37,953 nt of DNA from Gymnopus androsaceus JB14 (Eukaryota; Basidiomycota; Agaricomycetes; Agaricales; Omphalotaceae). The stretch lies in the NCBI GenBank assembly GCA_009733575.1, contig ML769792.1, positions 1 to 37,953 on the forward strand, written 5' to 3'. Of this stretch, positions 10,230-20,339 are shown piece after piece. The position numbers and the translations under genes were made by a program. Within the stretch, counting starts at the first letter, position 1, and each line of letters opens with the position of its first letter. The notes under the pieces were generated by a model that had not been told where the DNA came from, ran no database searches, and was given only the letters and a program-made list of their open reading frames with translations.

Positions 10230-11098
10230 GGATTCGGCAGCACTGTCGACTATGCCTGTATATGTACTTCCAGTTGTTTTCTGGTCAATTAAAATTCATT
10301 TGTATTGTCGTTGAAAGAGCATAGTGTCGTGTATTAAGTGTATTCGTAGGACCGAAAAAGTACCATGCAAGCAGAATGAAAATATTAATAAAAAAAACAA
10401 GCGTCTGTATACCTAGAAATGGGAGCTGGACCCATCCCGCCAGACAGGCTCACCCAAGTCAAAATCCACGTCTGGACAACCAGTGCTTTGTGCCAGCAGT
10501 CCACTTTTCGCAGATGCAGTGAAGCTATCTGAAGCTATGAATTCGGCGAGGTATTCGAAGTAAGTATACAAGCAATTAGTTCATGAAGAACCTCTGGATA
10601 CCAGTGGTGCGAACAAGATGTATTCATTGACTATCTGTCGAACCTACTGATGAATACTTATAATCGATAGTTACAGTTCACCGGAGGGTAATTAAAGTTC
10701 AGTTGATTGGATTAGGTTCAGAGTTTGCCGCTTTGTTTCCTTGTTTTTCTTCTCTTCGACTAGCATGACCAGGAAGACCTTTCCTGCATAGCGTCCTTCA
10801 TATCTCGCTCCATCTCGCACTTAATCACTAGCTTACATTTCGTTTTCTTCTTTATCTTCTTTCGACTGAAACTCTGGGCTCTACGATCAGTCAACCATCT
10901 CGGTGAAGCATCTCCAGGGGAAGTACTGCGAAAAAGAGAATATGGTCTTACGGTGCGTCCTTCACATCTTTGGATGGCGTCCTTCACATCATCCCGATCC
11001 GGCATTGCACGGAAGTCCGACTCTCGCATAATTACCAATTCGCAATCCCTCTCCTCTCTTCTGCGCTGTCCTGGTATTTTCTTCCCTCTGCAGTAAAA
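10230..11098. other. Intergenic region, no gene recognised
   Basis: A/T-rich spacer. A weak B-box-like word (GGTCCAGCTCC, minus strand, near 10430) is present but no A-box at the right spacing. A minus-strand open frame at 10760-11155 overlaps the next gene and is not supported by any family. Confidence 0.35.
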
Positions 11099-11943
11099 AT
11101 GCACCGGATCCGCAGGATGAAGTCGAGATACAAGGTCATTCCAGATGAGGAACAAGCAGAAATCAATTTCCTAAGTCTTTGTCGCTCCTTTGGAGAGAGT
11201 GATGACAAAGACGTAGTCAGACCGCCCCCCAGAGTCCCAATGGCGCCGTCAACGCGAGGCATACAACCTACCGCCAGTGCTCGTCAACTTACTACCCTTC
11301 CTACAACTCCATCTTCCCCTCTCACCTCGGCTGTTCACTTTGTTCCAGAAAAACCACCTTCTGGTTTGACTCCTCCCGAAAATGCTCTCCACTCACACAA
11401 TGAGGTTGGATACAACTCTGGTTCTCCGACTTTCGCATCGCTTGACGATGATGGAGATGGAGATGGGGCTCTGATGATACCCTTCAGCGACAGCGAACAG
11501 TCAATTCGTGATGCTGATGAAGGAACTCCGTTTCTCTTGGGTGGAAAGGATGATGTGTGGTGGGCAGCAGAATACGCCAGGAGGGATGCTGCATTCCCTA
11601 GAGAGGAACGAGCTCGCAAAGCCTGTAATCGATATTACCAGAGGTTTGTCTACTCAGTAGACCTCCAGTTGTGTAAACTGACTTTTCCTTAGGAACCGTG
11701 ACAGAGGATGCGAACGGGCACAAATCAACTATCGCAAGTATGTGTTATATTACTATACCTTTGCTTCTATACAAGATACTTAAATCAATGTTTTACAGGA
11801 GGAAAGATAAATTAAGCAAGGGAACAGAAGAGGAACGCGCGGCGGCTTATGAGCAGAAGCAGAAATCGAGAGCTCGTTATTGCCGGGATAACCGGGCATT
11901 GCTTGCTCAGAAAGCAAAGGAACGTTGGGCGCGGCAACGCTAG
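11099..11943 (+). CDS. Hypothetical protein with basic Arg/Tyr-rich C-terminus
   Basis: ATG at 11099; exons 11099-11643, 11693-11737 and 11799-11943 give an uninterrupted 244-residue protein. The N-terminal two thirds is Pro/Ser/Thr-rich and disordered, with an acidic stretch (DDDGDGDG). The C-terminal 90 residues are strongly charged and helical: WWAAEYARRDAAF, ERARKACNRYYQRNRD, YEQKQKSRARYCRDN, AKERWARQR. Similar repeated Arg/Tyr/Glu helices occur at the ends of many mushroom hypothetical proteins, often near transposons, and may bind nucleic acid, but that is inference. Both introns are short with good consensus and keep phase. An intact gene by sequence. Confidence 0.65.
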
Positions 11944-12150
11944 TGGTAGGTCCTTTTTTTTTGATACTGGTGCGTTCTGATTTCAATCACACACTATAGA
12001 TAAATATCCCCAAGTAGCACAAAAGAATATATCTCGCAGTGTATTTAATGAGAGGGGACTTGTCGTTTTGGAATGAAGAGAGTTTCGCTGCAGCAAAAGG
12101 CGCGTGATTAGCTGAAATCAGCTTCGATAAAGCATGAAATACCTTCAAGG

Positions 12151-12627
12151 CTAAGTTGTATCTTTCTTCTCTTTCTGCGAGCGGAGGACCCGAGTCGACT
12201 TGTTTGGCCCAGCTCGACGTTTCTCCTTGCGCTGAATATATTCGGCCTCCCGATTGTTATTGCGCATCCTACTGGATGGAGAGATAGCTGTGGGAGTCGA
12301 GGTGGAACTGGCAGAATTGGAGCACGCCTTTATCAACGTGTCAATCTGACACCAATGCTCCACCAAATGTCCAGGTGGAGGAGGTTTTGGGAGAGCGTTC
12401 CACAAACGCTCACACTCTGCCTTTGCAGCGGGATCAGTGAGCTGGTTAAGGTCCCGTTCATGCATGCTGCGCAGGGCTGGGACCTCGTTTGGGTTAATTT
12501 CAAGTTCCGTCTCATCGGAAGTAGGTACAATCTCCTCTTCAGATTCTGTGAATTCCAAAGGTGGGCTAGACGGGCGAGGAGGAGAGCTAGGTGGAAGAGG
12601 CGTACGGAGCTTCCTTGGTGGCTTCAT
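12151..12627 (-). CDS. Hypothetical Pro/Ser-rich protein
   Basis: A continuous minus-strand frame ending in TGA or TAA at 12151. The first ATG gives 158 residues starting MKPPRKLRTPLPPSSPPRPS; the frame stays open upstream to 12679, where GTTAG could be an acceptor, so an extra 5' exon is possible. After a Pro-rich start come an acidic region (ESEEEIVPTSDETELE), a conserved-looking core (ALRSMHERDLNQLTDPAAKA, ECERLWNALPKPPPPGHL) and a basic tail (RKEKRRAGPNKSTRVLRSQK). Likely nuclear by composition. Its upstream region faces the gene starting at 12823. Function unknown. 11944-12150 is spacer. Confidence 0.5.
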   Translation of the reverse strand: MKPPRKLRTPLPPSSPPRPSSPPLEFTESEEEIVPTSDETELEINPNEVPALRSMHERDLNQLTDPAAKAECERLWNALPKPPPPGHLVEHWCQIDTLIKACSNSASSTSTPTAISPSSRMRNNNREAEYIQRKEKRRAGPNKSTRVLRSQKEKKDTT

Positions 12628-12822
12628 TACTGTGGGTCCGGACGGCGGAGAGAGGTATAAATATTCGTCCACGGCCGCCTAACAACGATGCAGTACATCT
12701 CGGCAGAACAGAAGGTGGTAAAACAATTTTCTTTTAGACAGTAATTTCCAATTCCCCCAGGGTTATTGCCAGGGCTGAACCGGCCGCGCAGTTGGAGTTC
12801 CTCATTTCTTCTCCCATTCCCT

Positions 12823-13222
12823 ATGTCTAACAACCAACTCGTTCTGAACACAGACGGCATTCACCCTTGGGTCAATGCGAAACTACTACCGCGATTCATT
12901 GATCGTTTTGTGGTCCTCCCTTCCAAGGTGATCGAGGTAGAGTATCGAGCTTGCCATGTTCTCTACGCCATAGTTAATATATATTTCATAGCAATTTCCG
13001 GATACCCGTACTATGCTCGTTGAAGCCTGCGATGGCCAGGCTGTTCAGGTCGATGTGCAGAGATTGCTGGAAAATGCACGTATCGTTTCAATTGCCCTTG
13101 AGCTCTCGCTAATAGTGTCAAAGTTTCCAGTCACCATGTTCGTTGATGTTTTGGGTCAAGCTTATCGCGAGGCCGGTGGAAAATATTACCTTGTTAGCAA
13201 TCAGAATCACAAATCTTGGTGA
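12823..13222 (+). CDS. Small two-exon hypothetical protein
   Basis: ATG at 12823 (MSNNQLVLNTDGIHPWVNAK). Exon 1 ends at 12927 (or at 12936, using the later GTAGAG donor); the intron ends TTCATAG at 12991; exon 2 runs to TGA at 13220-13222. The product has about 111-114 residues: NAKLLPRFIDRFVVLPSK, then QFPDTRTMLVEACDGQAV and a hydrophobic helix-rich part. A neighbouring frame to 13349 (DEFGNIFLFNGLSKQ...TIRRYL) could be a C-terminal continuation lost by a frameshift near 13200. No family recognised. Confidence 0.5.
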
Positions 13223-13512
13223 TGAATTCGGTAATATCTTCCTTTTCAATGGGCTTTCGAAGCAAAGCTCACAACTTAATGGAGACTTAGGCTTGGTGGA
13301 GAGAATTCTGCCTTTAATACATGACCCGACGATTCGACGATATCTTTAATCCGCTTGGTAAGCAGTACTTGAGTACTTTATGCGCTGGTATTCACGCCTT
13401 ACGATGCAGGTTCAATGAGTACACTGTTGCGTATCTCGGACATATAGTTGGCAGCTGCTGTTTTGAACGATTGTTGACTTCTCCCTTTGTTTATACCGTC
13501 GCTATATTTCAC

Positions 13513-13552
13513 TCTATTCAAAGATATTTCAATCTATTCAAAGATATTTCAA
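13513..13552. repeat. 20-bp perfect tandem duplication
   Basis: TCTATTCAAAGATATTTCAA occurs twice in a row (13513-13532, 13533-13552) in the AT-rich space between two genes. The surrounding 13223-13635 shows no other supported feature. Confidence 0.85.
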
Positions 13553-13635
13553 GCCATTTTAAGTTGTGTATGTAAGAAAAGTAAAATTCGAAAGAGATGA
13601 ATTGCGGTTTACAGTTTACTGCACTGCACAATAGT

Positions 13636-14235
13636 TCAAAGATGCGAGATTTGAGATACAGTGCAATTGGAGTCACATGTAGGAGGGTTATCAATAGCCA
13701 TAACTCTACAAAAAGACATTCATACATACGAACAGAGAGTTTTCACCGTGGTGTTTACAGGCACGGTAAGGTTCCTTCCTCACGATCGCGAACTGTTCTG
13801 CAATCTCTTTATGTACTAGTGCACGGTATCGCTCATCATCAATGATTGGATAACTGTCATATTCGGTGTAGGATGATGACCTAGAACAGACACCAGTATG
13901 AAAGAGCGGTATCTTGCTAGGGAGAGGATACACGTACATCTTGCATTGGCTGCCAACAGGAACGCAGTTGCACCCCGAGTCGGCTTCTTCATAGGGAATA
14001 AGGTCGGGGATTTCATTGTCATCTCTGTGTACAATTCATTCAAATCAGAGGGATTAGGAATATATGATACAAAACGTACATGGCTTCGTAAGGTTTAGTA
14101 TCGATGTTTGGGAGGCGGTCAATTGCTGGAGATTTTTGGTTGTTACTATGCAGAGAAACATTATTATTATTATTAAGAAAATCTACACCGCGAGTATAAA
14201 ATATACCTGAAATCCTTGGGTTTGGTGTCGGTCAT
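13636..14235 (-). CDS. Small five-exon hypothetical protein
   Basis: ATG at 14235-14233 (MTDTKPKDF). Exons 14207-14235, 14080-14145, 14024-13938, 13880-13747 and 13703-13636 keep frame through four GT..AG introns and give 127 residues. Content: acidic N-terminus (DNEIPDLIPYEEADSG), a Cys pair (CNCVPVGSQC), then SYTEYDSYPIIDDERYRALV and a helical stretch HKEIAEQFAIVRKE. For the last intron, an alternative acceptor four bases upstream would give a hydrophobic end reaching 13518 instead. No family recognised. It diverges from the KDZ pseudogene; the spacer has a GAGAGACG-type microsatellite around 14266-14293. Confidence 0.5.
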
Positions 14236-14359
14236 TGAGAAGGAGGATTTTTCGATGGAACTAGATAGAGAGACGGAGAGAGACGGAGAGAGATGAGTCA
14301 TAAGCCATAAGCGCTTGAGCGCCTTCCTCGCAATTTGCTTGGGCGCCTGTACAGCTCTC

Positions 14360-17300
14360 ATGCATACTCCTGCGAAAAGGCGTCGGCGCAAGGCTCAAAC
14401 ACGGGATACTCTTGACGGCAGCGAGGAAGGATCAGAAGACAATGTGGGATACATGAATACAAGAGAAAGTTGTTCAGATAATGGGCAGGCTTTTTTCCGC
14501 GTCCGTGTCACCTCAAAAAAAAACAACCAAACAGCGTTGGGCCACACGACGTGTCTGGGACCCTCCGGAGGACCTCGAACTAGGACTTGATACCGATTCA
14601 AAATTGTACGATCGCGTTGTCGAGGCTGAGGTTTACGATGCTCCCAAGGTTGAGCCTGTCCACAGAGCTCCTAGAAGGAAACAGAGACGTACTCTGCGCA
14701 TGGTAGGTATTTTATTGACAAGGTTTAAGAGAAGACTGACCCCCTTGTAGCTGCGGCCCCACCAGTTTGGACGAGTTGTTGCGTCACGATGGGCGGGGCG
14801 CAGCAGGTATGCAAGCATCATGTTGGGATTGCATGAGCGCAAAGATAGAGTCGCGATTACGGGGAGAAGCTCGTTATAGGTGCATGGACTGTTTGACAAT
14901 TGACCTGCTCTGTCAGAAATGCACGTTGCGGCGTCATCGCTGTCTTCCTCTTAATCGGATCCAGGTGTGTATCTTCCCCCCATCAGACTTGCTTCATTGA
15001 CTGATAAATTGAGCTCAGAGGTGGGACGGAAATCTCTTCGGAAGTGTTCGCTCAAGGAACTCGGTCTCTTCATTCAGCTGGACCATCAGACGAAATGTCC
15101 TTTCCCCCAGACTTGCAACACCAAACTTCGTATTCTCGATTCTACAGGTATTCACGAGGTGAATGTACTCTTTTGTGGATGTCCGAATGCAAACCCGCAC
15201 TATATTCAGCTCTTCCGGCGTAGCTTGTATCCAGCAACTCTCGGACAGGGGAAAATCAGGACCAGTGGCCACATTCCGTTACCTCGAACAGCTCCATCTC
15301 CTGACACTTACGACGAAGGCATCTATATACAACTTTTATCGCGCTATTGCGAAGGCTACGGACAACACCGGTCTGAAGTCAACGCCTTGGCGATACGTGG
15401 GTCTAATGTGCATGTGTCTGCAATGGCGCCATCTGAAATTGTTGAAACGTAGCGGTCGTGGTAACGAGGCTAGCGGTGTCGCAGGTACCAAGGAGGGGGA
15501 TCTGGTGGTGCCCTGTCCATCTTGTCCTCACCCTGGGATCAATCTTCCTGGTGGCTAGGAGAACGATATAGAATTCAGTGACAACTACTCGCTGAAGGTA
15601 ACACAAGATGCAAATTTTAGGTTGAAAGAACAGCTGGTGTCTTCTCATTCCCGAGACCCGGGTTTAGTGGAGGGTTTGGGCTACTTTGTGGGGAGGACTG
15701 AAGTATGAGAAGTATGTTATATCGAGAGCATTGGATGCCGATGTGAGTTGAATTCTCATCATATCTGATATACTGCTGAGCCTTCTTTAGATCAGCACTT
15801 GCGTGGGTTTCCAAGCTATCGCCAAAGCCACGACGAAGTTCTCGAAAGGTTTGCGATATATGGGAGTGGGATCTGTTGTATGTGCTCGGTCGGAGATGTT
15901 CCTGGCGAATGGAGTAGGAAATCTGCAGAAGGGTGAACGGTCGGTCTGCATTTTCATTTCATCTTGGGGTCATGATGCTTAATTGGGTCAATAGATACGC
16001 GAACATGGATTACATATTTGGCTCCGCGCTCTCTCGTTACAAGGACATACCACTGTGTGTTATAGGGTACGATATCGCATGTCAGTGGTTCGCCCATATC
16101 AATGAACGAAGTGAGAATCTCTGGCCCAACAAACTCAAGCTCGATAACGGTATGGAATTTGTGCCAGTCATTGGGAAGTTCCACGAACCGGCACACGAGA
16201 CCAAAAATCACGAGCAATTCTCTTGCAATCTTGTCCCCAGGGTTGGGAACACGGATTTTGAGAGTTGCGAGAGAAACTGGAGTGAGCTCAACCCCCTAGG
16301 GAATGCAACGAAGACGATGGGGCCCGGTACACAAGGCGACACTTTGGAGGCTCACTTTGGGTTTCACAACTGGCAAAAATATATTGCTATAGGTGAGTGC
16401 TGGTGTGGATTGTAGTAAGGAGATTTAGTTGACCTTTGCTTTGTAGGCCATACCCTATGGAGCCGTTATCGTGCGGTACTGAAGGACAGAAATCGTCAGC
16501 GCGAGGCTCACCAAGGGCTGACGAATAGTTTACCGCAAGATTTGGTTGATAATTGGGAGAGTACCTGCGTGACCTGGGAGAACGCTCCGTATCCAAAAGA
16601 AGTGGCTGAGGATGGATCAAAGCTCGTGAATCCGTTCTCGGTGACGCGTGAATGTGAGTTTTAACCCACTTTTCCACAACTGATTATTGAGCTATGGTTG
16701 CCGCAGTCATGACACAGGCTCAGGTGGAGGTTGAACTTGCTCTAGAGGATGAAGCGATGGAACGAAACGGCATACCATTGCGCAATCGAACAAGGCCGGG
16801 AAAGTTCATACTCATGGGGTTAGATCTCGAGGAGAGCCAGTGAGTATATCATCGGTGAACTATCTAAGGAACATGCTTAATCGAAGGGTACAGATATAAA
16901 CTACGGATGGAGGTGGAACACTACAAAAAATCAACGCAAACGGCGCATCAGACAAGCGAAATTGTGGAGCATCGCAATGTTCTGAGGCGCTTGCTTCGAG
17001 GATTCGAGAAGCTGCGTTCGGTATATATGCCTGGGCTGGTCCAGTTTCTCAGTGACGTGGACGAAAACCTGTCTTTCGATGAAGACGGCCATCCAGAAAA
17101 CGAAAGGCTTTGGCTCCCGTCTTCAATTCCGGCTGACATGCGCAAGGTTGTTTGTTGTGACAACGTAGATGTAATCGAAGAGCGACTACGGAGAGCTCGG
17201 GCTTACGACGCGCTGGACAGTGTACACCATACGCTTCGTGTCAAAACGAAGATGGTCCAATTCAAGAATAAAAACATTCGAGGCCAGCAGTTATCAGGGA

Positions 17301-17941
17301 AGTCGCGTGAAGTTATCGATAAAGTCCACGATCGCGTGAAGAGTTTTGTCGAGAAATATCGTCGTAGTCGAGCGGGGCTTTTGCTGCTAGTGGGGCCAGG
17401 GAAGTGGGAGGAGGAGCTGCGGGTGATGGAAAACGAGGATGTGAGAAGCTATGCGGATCCAGCGCTGAAGAAACGTGGGCCTGGTCGCCGGGGCACAAAT
17501 GAGGAGGAACCAGGGATGGAGGGTATTGCTGTAGAGGATGAGATTGAGCAGGAAAAAGCAACCAACGATTTCCCATTGCATGCGGAGGATCGGACGAGGA
17601 GGGATGGAACGGGCGAGACGAGGAAGGAACAATCTTGGATCTGGTTGACAAGGCGGATTGATTTGAAGGATGGTGCGGACAAGAATGATAACGAGATACT
17701 ACGAGCGGAGTGGTGCAGAAGTCGAGCACGAGCCCACCGAACGGATGAGGAGCTACGATACCTTGAGGGAGAGATGGAACGATCGCTCCACTTCCTGGAC
17801 TGGCAAGCGAAGTGGTGGGATGATTGCCAGGCGCGTCCGAACCCTGGGAGAGTTCCACATTTTGAGGAGGGAGCGAAAGCATATGCGGCGAAGCAGGCGG
17901 AGATTCAGCGGGGACTACGAGATAGGTTCTTGAAGCAGTGA
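14360..17941 (+). pseudogene. KDZ transposase with CxC2 cysteine cluster, multiply disabled
   Basis: Nearly full-length Kyakuja-Dileera-Zisupton transposase. In order: basic N-terminus (MHTPAKRRRRKAQTR), LDELLRHDGRG, a CxC2-type zinc cluster (CWDC, RCMDC, LLCQKC, RRHRC; 14838-14945), LKELGLFIQLDH, CGCPNANP, LEQLHLLTLT, LKLLKRSGRG, PCPSCPHPGINLP, DANFRLKEQLVSS, VGNLQKGERYANMDY, GYDIACQW, KFHEPAH, GPGTQGDTLEAHFG and a long C-terminal helical region. Lesions: a frame slip in an A9 run near 14515, one in AAAA near 15255, TAG at 15556-15558 where Trp is expected, a one-base insertion near 15702, and an in-frame TGA at 17939-17941 followed by a 75-codon open acidic tail (to 18169). Introns such as 14949-15016 and about 15937-15991 are preserved. 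Not functional as read. Confidence 0.85.
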
Positions 17942-18257
17942 AATGTGTCCTTGGGGAAGGAGGAAGTGTTAAAAGGGGTGAAGGAAGCGGCTGACAGGAC
18001 GGTGCGTGAGGAACTGGGTTTGGATGGGGGAGATGATGATGAAGATGAGGACGAGGACGAGGATGAGGAGGAAGCAGGAAATGACGGTGGGGATACGGAA
18101 ATGCCTGATCGAGTCGAAGAGGAGGGAGAGGAGGAGGCACATGAGGCTGAATATTTCGGTTTTGCATAGTTTTGCGTAGCTGTACGTTTTCGATTGGTAG
18201 GTTTGTATTGCATTGGGGTAAAAGTACGTACTATATGTACAATAAACTAGTGTATAA

Positions 18258-18352
18258 TATCGGCTTAATGGCTCAGTGGTTAGATTGTTCAGTTTAATCA
18301 TGGCCTTTATGTCTAAGCTAGAGGTCTACCGTTCGAGCGGTGGAGCTGGCAG
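18258..18352 (+). repeat. tRNA-like (SINE-like) head
   Basis: GGCTTAATGGCTCAGTGGTT (A-box-like) is followed about 50 bases later by a CCGTTCGAGCGG B-box-like word in a small stem. It resembles a tRNA-derived SINE head rather than a tRNA, because the anticodon and acceptor arms do not pair well. The sequence after it (18405-18446 hairpin, then TAGGGATTTATCC at about 18486) could be the SINE body; TAGGGATTTA is also present near the other tRNA-like locus at 2.8-3.1 kb. Confidence 0.35.
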
Positions 18353-18404
18353 TCATTTTGCTTTAATCGGCTGGCTCCGGCGCTGCCGTCTCCGGGTGGC
18401 CCTC

Positions 18405-18446
18405 CTTCCCAAATGGGATTGGGCGCACCATGTCCCATTTGGGAAG
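18405..18446. repeat. Perfect 14-bp inverted repeat (hairpin)
   Basis: CTTCCCAAATGGGA (18405-18418) and TCCCATTTGGGAAG (18433-18446) are exact inverses separated by 14 bases, giving a strong stem-loop. No coding frame spans it. It may belong to the SINE-like body. Confidence 0.8.
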
Positions 18447-18756
18447 AGGCGGGAAAGTCACGCGGCTTACCTACCTTGGTGCGTAGGGATTTATCCGTAG
18501 CTACCCTTCATTAAGGGTGCATCGCAATATCCCTGTGGGCAATGGGCTCTGTGGTTGTATCCGTGCTGATGTGTTTGAAACTTGTGGTTGTATCCCAAGT
18601 TCAAGCAGTCAGGATAACAACTAAGGCTGTCGCCGCTGTGACAATCAATGCCAGCTTCATCAATACACTCCTTACACTGGTAAGGGGCCTTGGTATGGTC
18701 TTGATGTCCAATGTGTTGCAGGGAATCATAAAGAGAAACGTGGTAGGATTCTTTCT

Positions 18757-19665
18757 GCAAGATCTGCTCTCCAGGGCCAGCATGACAATGTCAGTGGATT
18801 GTCAATTGAAGTCAAGTTCGAATACGGCTACATTCATAACCAAACTATTGTCGCCTGGATAGACTTTGACCATCTGCGGCGAGCTGATAACATGCGCTTT
18901 ATTCACAATGGACATTCGCGTAACACAGGCGATAGGTCATTCTTCCAATTCAAGGTTGGGTACACTCCAACGTATTCGACTTCGGAGTTGATTGCATTCA
19001 ATTGGCCAAAGCCATTAATTGTACCTCAGTTAACCCCAGGGGAAGGGTCTGATCAACCAGCACTCAGCCCTTATCTTCGGCCTGATAAAAATGCACATCC
19101 TATCCCTGTTCCAGGTGACTTTTGGCTACTGGATTGCCGTTTGTGGGAGGCACTAGGCCAGCGCGAGTTATATGTCGCCAGTGCATCTAACAATCTCGAT
19201 GAGTGTATCTCCCTCGAATGCCTTGGCAATGGCAGGGTGGTGCTTCGGGCTCACAAGCAACGTAGGGGCGGTAGCAAAAAATCGACTGACTTCAATCCCG
19301 TTGACCTTACCACCCTATCGAAAACACCACTTGCTCACCAGATCAAAGACATTGAAACAGCAAATGGGCTGTATCTCATCTGCCAGGGGGAGCACACTGG
19401 GAAGCTTGCACGTCGTATCCGAGTAATCAAGTCACCTGGTGAGAGAGCAACATGGTGGTTGCAGATTGTCAGCTGCACTTGGATGGGACGAAGTCTGGCC
19501 CATTCCGAGGCAATTGTAGCCGACGAAATAGTCCGGACCAAGCCCGACATCTTTGTGGTGGTGCATGAAATTGATGCAACGAAAAAGAATGCAAATGAAA
19601 TGATGTGTGCGATTAGAGAGCAAACACAGGTTTTACAAATGGCTATAGAATGGAAAATGGGGTAG
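18757..19665 (+). pseudogene. 5'-truncated agaricomycete hypothetical protein with KOW-like GEHTGK motif
   Basis: An open frame of about 300 codons lacking a credible start; it can be read from about RSALQGQHDNVSG (18760) to TAG at 19663-19665. Features: VKFEYGYIHNQTIVAWIDF, GDFWLLDCRLWEALG, SLECLGNGRVVLRAHKQRRG, NGLYLICQGEHTGKLARRIR (like a KOW-type turn followed by a basic strand) and a helical end. This resembles the C-terminal part of long hypothetical proteins common in mushroom genomes that contain the G-x-HTGK-x(3)-RI block. No ATG sits in a good position and the sequence upstream is SINE-like, so it looks truncated. Function unknown. Confidence 0.45.
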
Positions 19666-19800
19666 CAGTAAAACGTAGAGCTTGAATAATCTGTTTGTGT
19701 ATTTTGGACTGACTGTAGTACTACTTTATTTTTATTTATAAATCTAGACCTCGCAATTGGCTTAGAGGACTACAATATATTTGTATGTTGATCAAATAGC

Positions 19801-20300
19801 GTTGGACTATTACAAGTGTGTGTAAGGGACGCTATCAAGGTCCGTAAAAATGGTACGCTTTGACTTGTCGAAAACAGGACAAAGTAATACTGTTGTGCCT
19901 TGTCGAAAACAGAACAAAGTAGTACTGCTGTGCCTTGTCGAAAACGGACAAAGAAACGCCTTTGTAAAGAGTGGTTGTAGTGACCCGGGCCGTTCAGACG
20001 TCCTTATTGTTGAAAAGAGTTTCTTTTGTATTCGAAAGAGTTGGACTATTACAAGTGTGTGTAAGGGACGCTATCAAGGTCCGCAATGACCTTAAACTAT
20101 TTCTTGCTTTGACCTGTCAATCAAAATGGTACGCTTTGACTTGTCAAAAACAGACAAAGTAAGTTGAAAACAGAACAAAGTAGTACTGCTCTGCCTTGTT
20201 CGAAAATGGACAAAGAAACGCCTTTAGTAAAGAGTGGTTGTAGTGACCCGGGCCGTTCAGACGTCCTTATTGTTGAAAAGAGTTTCTTTTGTATTGAAAG
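19801..20300. repeat. Tandem direct repeat, 239-bp period, about two copies
   Basis: GTTGGACTATTACAAGTGTG at 19801 recurs at 20040, and AAGAGTGGTTGTAGTGACCC with the following GGCCGTTCAGACGTCC recurs in both copies, with small indels. Copy 1 is 19801-20039, copy 2 is 20040 to about 20300. It lies just upstream of the tnp2 transposase start (20340) and could be its subterminal region. 19666-19800 is AT-rich spacer. Confidence 0.75.
19864..20215. repeat. Short hairpin units CTTGTCGAAAAC..GACAAAG, 35-bp period
   Basis: Inside the larger repeat, units beginning CTTGTCGAAAACAGGACAAAG occur at 19864, 19899 and 19934 (35-bp spacing) and degenerate forms at 20140, 20163 and 20195. Each unit is self-complementary (TTGTC against GACAA), so each can fold as a small stem-loop. 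Such clusters of short repeats are typical of transposase-binding subterminal regions of CACTA elements, which is an inference here. Confidence 0.6.
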
Positions 20301-20339
20301 ATTTAAATGCGCATGTCCTGGGATGCACCCCAAACCACC

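Noticed and set aside
10420..10500. Third tRNA-like segment (B-box-like GGTCCAGCTCC on the minus strand)
   Set aside because: Several B-box mismatches and no A-box at a workable distance.
10760..11155. Minus-strand open frame with an internally repeated (K/E)LVI...KDA(I/M)Q pattern
   Set aside because: It overlaps the start of the better supported spliced gene at 11099, has no credible start or family match, and its basic, Arg-rich content is typical of a chance frame.
15556..17941. RIP/CpG explanation for the KDZ stop codons
   Set aside because: Both are Trp (TGG) to TAG/TGA changes in which the mutated cytosine on the other strand is followed by A or C, not G, so they do not fit the CpG pattern.
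17313..18213. Minus-strand proline/histidine- and serine-rich open frames
   Set aside because: Antisense of the charged C-terminus and acidic tail of the KDZ gene; no start context or motif.
18491..18760. Minus-strand Cys/His-rich frame resembling zinc fingers
   Set aside because: Cys/His spacing is irregular, there is no start, and the region lies between SINE-like DNA and a truncated gene; probably chance.
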